Of a DNA stretch of 64,000 nucleotides, positions 1 through 21,199 are shown in pieces. This DNA comes from Syngnathus acus. Taxonomy: Eukaryota; Chordata; Actinopteri; Syngnathiformes; Syngnathidae. Location: positions 868,001-932,000 of the forward strand of contig NC_051101.1 of the NCBI RefSeq assembly GCF_901709675.1, written 5' to 3'. The first letter of the stretch is position 1. Each line of letters begins with the position of its first letter. The notes beneath the pieces are model-generated. The model searched no databases. It saw only the letters and a list, made by a program, of their open reading frames with translations, and was not told where the DNA came from. Position numbers and translations under genes: made by a program.

Positions 1-1483
1 AGCTGCCTCCGGAGTCCCGCAGGCCAAAACAGCCCGATAGGACTCCTTCTTCAGCTTGACGGCATCCCTTACCGCCGGTGTCCACCAGCGGGTTCGGGGA
101 TTGCCGCCACGACAGGCACCAACGACCTTACGGCCACAGCTCCGGTCGGCTGCCTCAACAATGGAGGCGCGGAACATGGTCCACTCGGACTCAATGTCCC
201 CCGCCTCCCCCGGGACGTGGGAAAAGCTCTGCCGGAGGTGGGAGTTGAAGCTCTTCCTGACAGGGGATTCTGCCAGACGTTCCCAGCAGACCCTCACAGA
301 GCGTTTGGGTCTGCCAGGTCGGACCGGCATCTTCCCCCACCACCGGAGCCAACCCACCACCAGGTGGTGATCAGTTGACAGCGCCGCCCCTCTCTTCACC
401 CGAGTGTCCAAAACATGCGGCCGCAAATCCGATGACACGACTACAAAGTCGATCATCGAACTGCGGCCTAGGGTGTCCTGGTGCCAAGTGCACACATGGA
501 CACCCTTATGCTTGAACATGGTGTTCATTATAGAAAATCCGTGTCGAGCACAGAAGTCCAATAATAGAACACCGCTCGGGTTCAGATCGGGGGGGCCGTT
601 CCTCCCAATCACGCCCTTCCAGGTCTCACTGTCATTGCCCACGTGAGCATTGAAGTCACCCAGTAGAACGATGGAGTCCCCAGAAGGAGCGCTCTCCAGC
701 ACTTCCTCCAGGGACTCCAAGAAGGGTGGGTACTCTGAGCTGCCGTTTGGTACATAGACACAAACAACAGTCAGGACCCGTCACCCCACCCGAAGGCGGA
801 GGGAGGCTACCCTCTCGTTCACCGGGGTGAACCCCAATGTGCAGGCGCCCAGCCGGGGGGCAATAAGTATACCCACACCTGCTCGACGCCTCTCACCGTG
901 GGCAACTCCAGAGTGGAAGAGAGTCCAGCCCCTCTCGAGAGGGCTTGTACCGGAACCCAAACTGTGCGACTATATCTAGTCGGAACTTTTCTGCCTCGCA
1001 CACCAGCTCGGGCTCCTTTCCAGCCAGAGAGGTGACATTCCATGTCCCAAGAGCCAGCTTCTGCAGCCGGGGATCAGACCGCCAAGGTCCCTGCCTTTGG
1101 CCGCCGCCCAGCTTGCACTGCACCCGACCCCTTTGGCCCCTCCCACAGGTGGTGAGCCCATGGGAAGGGGGACCCACGTTTCCTTTTCGGGCTGTGCCCG
1201 GCCGGGCCCCATGGGCAAAGGCCCGGCCACCAGGCGCTCGCCTTCGAGCCCCGCCTCCAGGCCTGGCTCCAGAGGGGGGCCCCGGTGACCCGCGTCCGGG
1301 CGAGGGAAAACGAGATCCATTTATTTTGTTCGTCATAAGGGGCTCGTGTGAGCCGTGCTTTGTCTGGCCCCTCACCTAGGACCCTTTTGCCATGGGTGAC
1401 CCTACCAGGGGCATGAAGCCCCAGACAACATGGCAACATAGGGGCACGCAAACACCTCCACCACGGTAAGGTGACGACTCACA
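1..1483 (-). mobile_element. RTE-type LINE, 5' part, copy 1
   Basis: On the minus strand this is the 5' untranslated part and the start of the endonuclease region of an RTE-clade non-LTR retrotransposon; the 3' part lies left of the window. It aligns at a constant offset of 28,671 bases with the full copy at 26808-30167, with only scattered single-base differences. The conserved GTWNVTSL start of the endonuclease is visible around 1040-1075. The frame is then broken before the rest of the endonuclease, as in the other copy. The 5' end is near 1483, about ten bases short of the other copy's end. The plus-strand open frames here (for example 945-1379) are antisense shadows. The clade is assigned from protein features and the repeat-type 3' tail of the second copy. 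Confidence 0.85.
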
Positions 1484-1607
1484 TCTGTCTAGTTAAAGGG
1501 CAAATCCAAGCCACTGAACAAATGTTGTGGATTGCACGGGCAGTTTGAGCGTTGGGTCGAGTGGTCGTCTCGTAGCTGCCGTCAAGCCGTTTCTTCCCCG
1601 TCTTCAG

Positions 1608-4600
1608 CGGAGGGCTCGTCGCGCCTGATGAAGAAGAAGAAGAAGAAGAAAGTCCACGAGTGTCAGCTGTGCGGTCGCATCTTCTCCAGGCCGTACAAGC
1701 TGAAAGAGCACCTGGAGGTTCACGCCGCCACGCGGCTGCACGGCTGCTCGGTGTGCGGCAAAAGCTTCGCCAATGCCACCAACCTGAAGGCCCACGAGAA
1801 GATCCACACGGCCGAGCGGCCGCACCGCTGCCACGTCTGCTCCAAGTGCTTCCTCAGGCCGTACGAGCTGCGCAAGCACCTCAAGACGCACGAGCGCCAG
1901 GAGCTCCTGGACCTGCCCGCCCTGCCTGCGCTGACCATTCCTGCCGGCGCGGAGGCAGGAGACGCGCAAGCTCAGGTGAGAAAATCACATTTGGCTGAGT
2001 CTAACCAATCTGCACTGACGTGTTCTTCTTGTATAGCAACGAGAAATCCCAAAGCGTTCCAGGTCGATCACTTTGCTTTTGCTGTACACTGAAGACAATT
2101 GGGCAGGTTTCCAATCTCACACAGAGAGGGCGAATTGCATCTTTTGTTTCATGCTATGTCAATCTCAATATGGGGAGCATACCCTCTTTGGTTTGAAGCC
2201 AGTGAGCAAAAACATTACATTTCAGGCTTTTTTCACCTGTGTTGTGGTTTGTTTGATTCCGCACTCCAAATGATAGGCACCGCATAAAAGAAAAACGCTC
2301 CAAGCAAGAGTGGCCAACTGCCTTTGCTGTTAACTTAATTGCTGGTGGGAGCATGTCAATGTAAAGTTGCAATTCGAGAAATGAGATAAAAAGCCTCACC
2401 GCAATGATGACGTTGACCATGATGTCATCTTCAGAAGAAGGAGCTCCCCAAAGAGGAGCAGCGTCCCGGTAACCGTGGCGACCTGGACAGCAGGGTGGGC
2501 GAGCAACGGGAGGAGGAACTGGTCAACTGTCTCATCAACTCTGATGGCGAAGAAGAGGACTGGAGCCCCACCCTCATCCGTACGCTGCTCCTCACCCTTG
2601 TCATGCTGGTTGTCCTCTTGACTTTGTCTTCCTCTCCATTTTCCTTTTTATAAGGGTGATTTCTTGTACTGTATTTATTCTAATTATCGCCCAGGGCGAT
2701 TAGAGAAGGTTTATGTCCAACGGGGGGGCGGGCGATTACCGTAATTTTTGGACTATAAGTCGCTCCGGAGTACAAGTCGCATCAGCCATAAAATGCCCAA
2801 AAAAGTGAAAAAAATATATATGTCGCTCCGGAGTATAAGTCGCATTTTGGGGGGCAATTTATTCGACAAAATCCAACACCAAGAACAGTCATGAACGAGC
2901 AACAACAGGCTAAACGATAAGTATGCTAACGTGACATAAACACAAACGAAGAGCTGAGAATGGCCCTGACGTAACATTCAGAGTTATTTAAAAAAAACTA
3001 TTACATAAATAACACGTTTATAAAACCATCTGATGGCGCTTGCACTTCAAAATATTCCACAGGCCCATATAACGATATAGAAATTATATATCAAATAACT
3101 ATTATAGAAGCAATAGTATTATCAAACCATCTGTGCACTCTAAATCATTAAATCCATCGATCAAATTCCTCGTCCTTTGTCAACAACGCCACGCGTGCGC
3201 CCTGACGTCAGCCTCGCCGTTATTCCACAGATCTACTATATAACTATATTGTAGCGTTAACAAAGTTCAAGGAAAGACGTGGGTTTGGTAAACGGCTCTT
3301 TATTTAACAAAACAAACTTCCAGGCGTGTGGCGGCGTGGACTTCCAGCCACGGAAGTGGAAGAGAGCTCCATAGAATAGGACCGGGCGTGCGTAAAAGCC
3401 ATGACCGAGCCCTATCCACCGTCCCCGGACAGCCACCCGGCCGAGCGCCGGCCCCAGACTTCCATCCACGGAGGTGGAAGAGAGCTCCATAGAATAGGAC
3501 CGGGCGTGCGTAAAAGCCATAATAGTTTTTCAAACCTTCTGTGTCACTCCAAATCCTTAAATCCTTCAAACTCTTCGTCCGCCGTGTCACTTAGAAACAA
3601 AGCCGCTAATGATGCCGGTAGTACGGGGCCCTTCGTCATCCCGTGATCAATCTTTGTCCTTTATGTAAACAACCGCCACGCCGCGTCGCGCTGCTGACGT
3701 CACTTGAAATTCAAATTACAGTAATCCCTTGCTACATCGCGGTTCGTTTATCGCGGTTTCACTTTTTTTTGGGGGGAGGAAATTTTTGAAAAACACGTCG
3801 CTCCTTATTATAAGTTGCCCCCCCACCCAAACTATGAAAAAAACCGCGACTTGTAGTCCGAAGATTACGGTAATAGAGAACACTTTTTGTCCGATCGCCA
3901 AGGGGCACTGAAAATATGTATATTTTCCTTATGTAGTATGCAATACCTGCATCTCACTGGTGTTCTTAACACTAGAACAGCGGCTGTTTTGATCTACCTC
4001 TAACAGCGGGGTGCGTCAATTGACGCTCCATCGATGCGACACGTTACCGTCGCACATCACATGTTGCGCATGTCGTGTTATCGCGATCGTCTTGTTCGAG
4101 CGCACGCCTCGATAACGTAATTGTGTGAGGATATTGTAGCGGAGTGACGAGTGTAATTGTATCATAGTTTATGGAGAAAAACAATTTAAAAGGGACATTC
4201 GACGTGCTGTCAAATCAGTCATATTTAAACTTGCGCAATGACGTCGGCATGTGGTCGCGGAGGAAAACGTAAGTTTTGGGGGGAATTTTTAGCAGCATGG
4301 GCGATAATTAGAGGTATCAATGTTTTTTATTTACGTCATTGCTTACACACACTGGGCGATTATTAGAATATGGGCGATAATTAGAATAAATACGGTACCT
4401 TACCCCTTGGCTCACTGTTCCTCTCCGACTTTACGTTTTTTGTTTGTTGTGAGCCGTTGGCTTGATGCTTGCCATCTTAATGTTTCCCGGGCCACTGCTT
4501 TTTTTGGCAGAATCAGACGGCACGACGGGGATGACGAGGGTGAGGGCAGCAGCGATGCGGTGGTCTGGCGAGGACAAACGTGGCTACGTGTGTCCCGTGT

Positions 4601-5154
4601 GTAGCCGCGACTGCTTCAAGGCGTCAGCGCTGCAGAAGCACCTACGCATCCACTCAGGCGAGCGACCCTTCCAGTGCGCCACCTGCAAGAAAACCTTCAC
4701 GCAGCAGGTGCACCTGAAGGAGCACCGCCGAATCCACACGGGCGAGAAGCCCTACGCCTGCTCACTCTGCACCAAGACCTTCACCTTCTCCAGCGCGCTG
4801 CGCCGCCACCAGCGACTGCACGGGGATGCGCGCCCCTTCGCCTGTCATGTCTGTGCCAAGACCTTCAAACAGGCCGCCTCGCTCAAGAGCCACATGCTGG
4901 TGCACTCGGACGTGCGCCACCACTGCCCTGTCTGTCACAAGGCCTTCAGCCGCCCGCTAGAGCTCAGCTACCACGTGGATGTGCATGACGCCAGCCGTCC
5001 CTACTTCTGCCGCCTCTGCCGCAAGAACTTCAGCGGGGCGCGTGCTTTCCGCAAGCACACCAGGAGGCACCAGTCGCAGGAAGGCACCCAACTCGGGGCA
5101 TCGGTCGTGGCTGACGCGGCCGCCGGGGACAATGCCGCAGAGGAGGCAAAGTGA
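1608..5154 (+). CDS. C2H2 zinc-finger protein, partial gene model (three exons)
   Basis: Probable DNA-binding transcription factor. Exon 1608-1975 follows a cttcag acceptor and ends at a gtgaga donor. It encodes a lysine run and three C2H2 fingers (KSFANATNLKAH and neighbours). Exon 2435-2579 starts after cttcag in phase and encodes an acidic linker; I place its donor at a gtacgc, which fits the phase of the next exon. Exon 4511-5154 follows ttggcag and encodes six more fingers, several with classical HTGEKP-type linkers, ending in TGA. The exon phases are mutually compatible. No 5' exon or start codon was identified: sequence upstream of 1608 is non-coding or RTE LINE. No KRAB, SCAN or BTB domain is visible. 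The gene lies tail to tail with pbx2. I do not recognise the orthologue. Confidence 0.8.
2669..4395. mobile_element. TA-target DNA transposon with TTATTCTAATTATCGCCC-type ends
   Basis: The ends are inverted repeats: the left begins CTGTATTTATTCTAATTATC after a TA, and the right is its complement ending ATACGG followed by TA. The element sits in the last intron of the zinc-finger gene and is itself split by another element at 2739-3870. No transposase frame is visible, so it is a non-autonomous element. The TA duplication and terminal repeats suggest the Tc1/mariner superfamily, but only the ends support this. Confidence 0.55.
2739..3870. mobile_element. Non-autonomous TA-target element (CCGTAATTTTTGGACTATAAG ends)
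   Basis: The element is bounded by TA on both sides. The left end reads CCGTAATTTTTGGACTATAA and the right end is its near complement (TTGTAGTCCGAAGATTACGG). It contains two diverged copies of a roughly 90-bp segment (about 3331-3400 and 3460-3525, each with GAAGAGAGCTCCATAGAATA) and, near 3717-3770, the end of another fish repeat (ACAGTAATCCC...TTTATCGCGG). No transposase is seen. A related end occurs at 54852, and sequence related to its middle occurs near 56600-56900. Confidence 0.55.
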
Positions 5155-5157
5155 GGA

Positions 5158-6018
5158 AAAGTGCAAGTGACGTCAACGTTTCTCTTCATTAAATTCATCA
5201 TCCTACTGGCAAGTCGTTTTTGTTTTTGGAGGGCAACAACGCTTGTTCTGTTTTTAGGAGAATCAAATTCTATTAACCAATCATTCGTTCATTGATTCCT
5301 TCATGTTGAACACGGCCTTACCTAAATTCAAATCACTAAGCCTGCTGTACTTTGAAGCTCAAATATCGAAACTGTTACACTGGCTTGAAATGCTAAACTG
5401 ATTCCTGTATTTATTTGCAACCCCAACTTGTGCTTGAAACACACCTTAAATTATTCCCCAACCTCAGATTCCAGGCCTGATTTGCTCGGGGCGCATGGTG
5501 AGAAACACTAACCCTGCTTAAAAAACACTAGGTTAGCTTGAAATCTTCACCGCAAATTCACACCTAAACTTTAAACACCAATTCTGTCTTAAAGCTCCAA
5601 TTTGAAACATCTACCCATAATGAAGGCTGTTATACCTGATTTGCAACTCAACCGATGTGTGAAGCGCATGAAGTACCCCCAAGTAGGCAACTCGGGTCTT
5701 TGAAGGCTGTTGTCTTGCATGTTTTCTAAGTCAACACGCCTGATTCAAATTATCATGATTATTATCCAGCATCTGCAGACCTTGCATAAACCTGCCTAAA
5801 CCTGGTCAAGATAAGTACATGCTTCACAATCCCGGGAGCCATGCGCAGCCAACGATTGTGGCTGCACGGTCATGAAGATGGCACCCCCGACCTGTACTCA
5901 CTCATCGGGCACTGCTTGTACCTCAAGGTCCTCGAGAGCCATGCGGCTCCTCCGTGTTTCACGGCAGACTCAAAGAGACAGCGGAGGAGGTGGCGCCCAC
6001 TTGTGACTACACAGAGCA
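5158..6018. other. Intergenic gap between convergent genes
   Basis: This stretch separates the stop codon of the zinc-finger gene from the polyadenylation signal of pbx2. It is mostly AT-rich unique-looking sequence. Around 5690-5790 there is a decayed hAT-type palindromic repeat (CCTGATTCAAAT and CAGCATCTGCAGACCTTGC, as in the element at 57519). A short open segment at 5841-6050 has no convincing splice context or recognisable domain, so I do not call it a gene. Confidence 0.5.
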
Positions 6019-6024
6019 TTTATT
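6019..6024 (-). promoter_or_regulatory. Polyadenylation signal of pbx2 (AATAAA)
   Basis: TTTATT on the plus strand is AATAAA on the minus strand, about 550 bases downstream of the pbx2 stop codon at 6575-6577. Position and strand fit the 3' end of that transcript. Confidence 0.45.
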
Positions 6025-6473
6025 GTAAAAGAGGTAGAGAGGAAACAGGTGCTCCGCTGTACAGAAGAAAAGGACAACATTGATCACGCGTGGCCGTTAT
6101 CAAAAGAAAATAACAAAAGGCGGGAACACCCCCACCAAAACAAGAGAAACAGAAACATACAAAGTCTTTGGATTTCCTCTATTGCCCTCGTCCGCTCAAG
6201 CCCGAGTCCCAAAACGGTGCCAATGTCACAGCGCTGCGTATTCATCTTTTGGTGTGCTTCAAACCAGAAAAATGCGAGCGCATCTCTAATGTGGAGGGGG
6301 AAAATGACAACGTACGCTTTTTCAAAGACTCAACTCACACCCTTGCATGCACACAACACAAACGCCCCCCCCCAAAAAAGAAAACAAGCGTGGCCGAGTG
6401 ACTGGGCAAGTGTGATATCATTCGTTCGGTCTTTGTCTCTCCTCAATCTGGCAAGGGTGGTGGTGGGGCAGTG

Positions 6474-6474
6474 G

Positions 6475-6530
<56 letters not shown>
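6474..6530. repeat. (GT)n microsatellite in the pbx2 3' UTR
   Basis: An almost pure GT/CA dinucleotide run lies just downstream of the pbx2 stop codon, inside the predicted 3' UTR. The cysteine/valine-rich and histidine/threonine-rich open frames here are artefacts of the repeat. Confidence 0.9.
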
Positions 6531-6531
<1 letters not shown>

Positions 6532-6574
6532 ACGCGCGCGCATGGTGGTTGTGGTTGGGGGGGTCCAGAGAGGA

Positions 6575-16534
<9,960 letters not shown>

Positions 16535-16954
16535 CTCGTCGAGCGACGCGCAGTGGCGGCGGCTACGACTGCTGCTGCTGCCCGACGATTGAGACTGAAC
16601 TGAGCGCACCAGCGCCACCACTCCCCCAGCGCACACCAGGCGGCCGCCGGCCGGGAGGCTTAGCGGCCGGGACGCCCCCTCGCGGCAGCTGCGGGGACCT
16701 CCACGAGTTGACTGTCTCCATCGAAAATAAAGCACCGTCGATGTCAATCGTTTACTCTGACATTTATGAATTATAGCATTCCAATGAAAACCCTCCAAAG
16801 TGAAAAAAAAATGTAAGATATTTATTTTCTTTGTAGATGTCAAATCCAAATCACCGTGAAGTGTGACAGACAGTATCCGCTTGCATGGAGCATGTCTCCC
16901 AAAGCAAGTGAACAATAGAAGAATCAAGATAGGGTACTGATAGCGGTTTACTAT

Positions 16955-17819
16955 TGTTGGATTTGGTCCACAATTTGGGAAGCGCCTCACAGCAAAAGAC
17001 AAAGCCAATCATCTGTTATCCAATTTACTCACTGCGTGTTCATTTTCTTCTTCAGTGTTAGGAAGACTGAGACACCGAAACAAAATTAGACTTCACCAGG
17101 TTGGTTGAGTTCAATCACAATTCTTGTTAAGAAAACTCTGTCTTCAGGAAAGATACAATAGCGCTGGGCCTTTCGTGCGACAATGCTCAAGAGCAGAAAG
17201 ATTCCATTCAGAAAAGGTAACGTTCAAGGTTCTTTGGTCAGCTTATATTCAGTTGCACACGCCAGTGTGGGCCGAGTTTGATGGGTGATGAGTCAGGGGG
17301 TGTGGCAAGTTCGCAGGAGATTTTGATTCCATGGGAGTGGGTGCTGGTTCGGTGAGAGCTGGTTCTGTGGGGGTGGGCGCTGATTATGGGCGATTCGATG
17401 TGTGTGGGGGCTGTTGGTTTCCTTCCCGTCTTTCGGCCTTGGCGATCACCTTTGGCCGGGTTCTTGGCGTTCTTCCTTCTGGCGTTCTCCCTCTGGCACC
17501 TCTGCTGGTTTTATCTCCAAGTGACCTTCCTGTAAACATTTTCCTCTATTCTTGCACATACATTGTCGCACCTCGTCCATTCATCATCCTTCCACTTTTG
17601 TCATTTTGTACGGACTTATGTTTTGTGTGACATCATCAATTCGTTAATGTTCCCTGACTATGCAAAGTTCTTACTCACCACTTACCAGGCATTTGTTTGT
17701 TTGTTCTTTTGACACTCCATGTATTTGCTAACTTTGTCTCATTCTTAATTTAATCATGCTTCCAACCATATCTTTTCATTGTTGGTCAAAATATTTTCCT
17801 TCTGTCCAGAACATTCAAT
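16955..17819. repeat. Direct repeat X, left copy (about 865 bp)
   Basis: This segment begins TGTTGGATTTGGTCCACAAT and ends near CAGAACATTCAATAG. A second copy in the same orientation lies at 25497-26370 and bounds the L2/CR1-type LINE on its other side. Shared landmarks include TTGATTCCATGGGAGTGG and GATTATGGGCGATTCGATGTG. Further reverse copies occur at 32534-32748 and 59165-59564. It has no clear coding content. It could be LTR-like, a LINE 5' region or a duplicated older repeat. Confidence 0.7.
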
Positions 17820-18115
17820 AGCCAATGATGTTAGGATGAGGCAATCAGAGATCACAAAGAAAAACATAGCGAGGACTTGTGATCTCGCCAGAAAGATGAG
17901 TCGGCATCGAGTATTTGTCTCTGGCACCCTGCCTGGGAGAGGCACTGATGAGAGGTTTAGTAGATTAGTCTCCCTTAATCGATGGATGCCTGGGTTCTGT
18001 AAAAAGCAGGGACTGTATTTTATAGATAACTGGTCCTCCTTCTGGGGCCGCCCTGACCTGCTGAGGAAGGATGGCCTTCATCCTAACCGTGAAGGCGCCT
18101 TCACTCTTTCTAGGA
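17820..18115 (+). pseudogene. LINE ORF1 C-terminal segment, SGNH/GDSL-esterase-like
   Basis: The translated segment has FVSGTLPGRGTDERFSRL followed by NRWMPGFCKKQGLYFIDNW and RKDGLHPNREGAFTL. The DGLHPN sequence fits the D-x-x-H block of SGNH hydrolases, an esterase domain known in ORF1 of CR1/L2-type LINEs. The N-terminal blocks are not visible. The frame is cut by the hAT insertion at 18116 and resumes after its target duplication at 19131. Confidence 0.65.
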
Positions 18116-19122
18116 CAGGGGTGTCCAAACTTTTTGCAAGGAGGGCCAGATTTAATAAAGTGAAGGGGCCCGGGGGCCAATAGTTTTTTCAGACATGTTT
18201 TAACTACAAAGATTTCATGCAAATACACACTGTTATAAAACAAATTTCCTTGTCACAATTGTCTTTATTTTTCAAATGACAAAATAACCAAATAGAAGCC
18301 ATTCAGGCAGATGTGAACAACTCTAAAAACACAAATTCTGCCTTTCATTCATATCTGAAGAGTCAGATAAGATTGAACAAACTGTTTGAAATACCTTACA
18401 TTTACATGAGTTTAAAATTATTTTTGCCTCATGAACATTTTAAACAGGAGTTATAAGTAATGCAAATTTGTCTGTTATTATTAAAACTTAAAACAAGTGA
18501 GTTTTGCTCTTGTCATTTACAATATCTTTCAGAAAGTAATAGTTTGTGTCATGTCTACAGGTTTATAACATCAACAGTATTAATATGGCCACTTCGTAAT
18601 ATTTAATATTAAGTAATATTTAATTTTTATTTAATTTTGACTCAGCCCCGCGTGAAGAATCGCTGTTGTGATGCCATTTCAGCTTGGAGCTGCTTCACTT
18701 TATCAGCGCGGTTACTCCCTGTTAGCTTGTCGTATGTGTCAGCATGTTTAGTCTACTAGTGTCTCTTTAGGTTGAAATCCTTAAACAAGGCAACCGTCTC
18801 TTTAGAAATTAGACAAACACAATTGCCTTGATTTTCAGCGAAGAAGTATTGTAATTCCCATTTCTCTTGAAAGCGACGGCCCTCAATGTCAACTGTCCTC
18901 GTTTTCTTTGCAGTCGCCATGGCAGAAATGGGCGGCGAGGGGTGGTGCTGCCACCCTTTGGTAAAAGGAGGAATTACAGGTTCAAGTTTCTTTTTTTTTA
19001 AATTTTCAGTTTGACAGTGCAGGCGGTCCATAAATAATACATTATAAGACCGAAGCTGCGGGCCATATGAAATCTGATCGGGGGCCGGATTTGGCCCGCG
19101 GGCCGGACTTTGGACATAGCTG
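18116..19122 (-). mobile_element. hAT element (GTF2IRD2-like family), non-autonomous copy 1
   Basis: The element is 1,007 bp, starts CAGGGGTGTCCAAAC and ends in TTTGGACATAGCTG. It is flanked by a perfect 8-bp duplication TTCTAGGA (18108-18115 and 19123-19130), diagnostic of hAT. The minus strand at 18756-19031 keeps the start of a transposase. It has a BED-type segment with NCVCLISKETVALFKDFNLK, as in GTF2IRD2-like hAT transposases. The remainder is deleted. A second copy is at 45960-47108. Confidence 0.88.
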
Positions 19123-19189
19123 TTCTAGGAATATAGATTACTGTTTGAGCTACTCATGACAGGTCACTTTAGAGGAGGCCGGGGCACAG

Positions 19190-20302
19190 GTGATTAGACC
19201 ACCTGTTAGGATGGGTTTGGAGTCTGTTAAGTTAAAGTTAACTAGCGCTAGGCTAGACTTCCAGCATGCACATAGCTCCTTGTGTAGACTAGAGCGTCAC
19301 AGTTTGAATAGTGCTACAGTACACGTGAACACACTTTCTACTGGGGTAGTAGACAAATCCAATCACTCCACCCCGACCGGTAGCGCTGATGAAACGGTGC
19401 CTGTTTCAGATAATTGTACATGTGTAACAAATATTTACTATCAAATTCCCACGGTCGTATCGTCCCACCGCGCTAATAAACATTTGAGAGGTGATGTCAG
19501 GCCTAGAGAACACAATCTTACTCGCATTCCGTTTAAAAATCCTTCGATAGATACGAACCCTGATCGACCGATTACACTTAAACTGGGTTTTATGAATATT
19601 AGATCGCTTTATACGAAAGCAGTTCTCGTTAATGACCTCATCACGGAACATAATCTAAACGTTTTTGGTCTTTGCGAGACCTGGTTAAAACCTAATGAAC
19701 TGCTGCCGCTTAACGAGGCCTCGCCTCCAAATTTTGTGAGCTCGCATGTGGCGCATCCTCGAAAAAAGGGTGGGGGTGTCGCCCTCATCTCTAATTCCGA
19801 GTTTAGATTTAGGCCTCGTTCGATTAACGTATTTAAAACATTTGAAGTTCTCACTGTCCGATCCACCGCTTTACCGTCATTTTATCTTGCTGTTATTTAC
19901 CGTCCACCCGGGGGTCACTCTGGCTTCCTGGATGAATTTTCAGAAATCGTGGCTGAACTAGTGACAAATGCGGATAATATAATAATCATGGGCGATTTCA
20001 ATATCCACATGAATTTACCGTCAGAGCCACTTACTTCGGCGTTTCAGACTTTAACTGATACGTTTGGTTTTACGCAAGCCGTACAGGCAGCAACGCATAA
20101 GAATGGAAATACCTTAGATCTGGTATTATCCCGAGGACTTGCAACCTCAAATATAACAGTACTGCCATACACTACTGTTTTGTCTGATCATTACTTAATA
20201 AAATTTGAAATTTTAGTTCTTTGTCAAAGACAAGAGCGCAATCAAAATTATAGCAGCCGTAATATTAACTCCATGACTGCAACTGCGCTATCTGAGTTAC
20301 TG
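19190..20302 (+). pseudogene. LINE ORF2 endonuclease domain (APE-type)
   Basis: The open frame encodes an apurinic-endonuclease-like domain with LGFMNIRSLYTKAVLV, LCETWLKPNE (catalytic E), KKGGGVALIS, LAVIYRPPGGHSGF, IIMGDFNIHMN (catalytic D/N) and VLSDHYLIKFE (SDH motif). All main catalytic motifs appear present. The frame ends at the first bases of the foldback insertion, whose leading TAA supplies the stop. The continuation of the same protein is at 24656 onward. Confidence 0.85.
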
Positions 20303-21199
20303 TAACAGGTGTTGTGCTAGATTTGGTTCTCCCGTGAGATTTTGTTCCCCCTGCCGCGGGAGCGCGCACGCCTTATTTGGGAAGCGAAAAACCGATGTCG
20401 TACGGCGTCGTGCGGCGTCAGCACTATGTTGTTTTCAATAAAAACATGAAGAACTCACGTTTGCGTCAGTCAATTTTAATTTTTACAAAGGATTATTCTC
20501 ATTTGATGTCTTTAAGTTCATCCGCGTTCTGCCATTGAAGCGGGGTGCATTCAAAGACCAGTCGTACAGACGGAACACTCATTCACTTCACCAAAAAGCA
20601 ACAATATAATTACGTGAGCTCTTTGCATAAACCTCGATGCAAAGAAACTCCTCTTTTTGGGTACCGTTACATGCTACGAGGAGTATATATTACAAAGGAG
20701 ACTTTCTACTTAATTGTGATCATCATTCATCCATTCATTTTATTACTCAGGTATTTTCAAAGCAAATTAATATTGTTGCATTTATTAATTTGCTTTAAAA
20801 TGACAGCGCAATATAATTAAAAGCTGACACTATAGCAATGTCAAACGTGTTCATTTAAGAAAAAGCCACACACGTTTTGTGATCAAATCTTTCATAACGA
20901 GAATGATTTGAGTGAATTGATTTGAATGAATAATTGAGAAGAAATTTCAGTTCTGAAGGCTCCTTTTGTCCCAAGCAAAGTGACAGATGGTGGGGAGGGG
21001 GGATAAATATTCTAACAGGAACTCTATAAAAAATGTCAAGACGTGAGAATTTGTGCCCCCCTCCCATTTTGAGAACGGTGAGTTCTGGACATCGACTGGC
21101 TTTTTTTCTATCTTCCTGGGGGTCTGTTCAGGTTGTGTGGCCAATTTGAACAGGTTCCCTCATTCCTAGGCCAAATTACAGGGGGGAACACATCCTCAC

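Noticed and set aside
945-1379. 144-codon plus-strand open frame (repeated at 29616-30050)
   Set aside because: It is antisense to the RTE LINE 5' region and is duplicated only because the LINE copies are nearly identical.
5841-6083. 80-codon open frame between the zinc-finger gene and pbx2
   Set aside because: No domain, no matching splice partners, and it runs into the pbx2 3' UTR; left as intergenic.
20545-20820. 91-codon open frame in the foldback arm, also in the other arm (24141-24347)
   Set aside because: It is conserved only because the arms are inverted copies; the composition is low-complexity and no domain or start context supports a gene.
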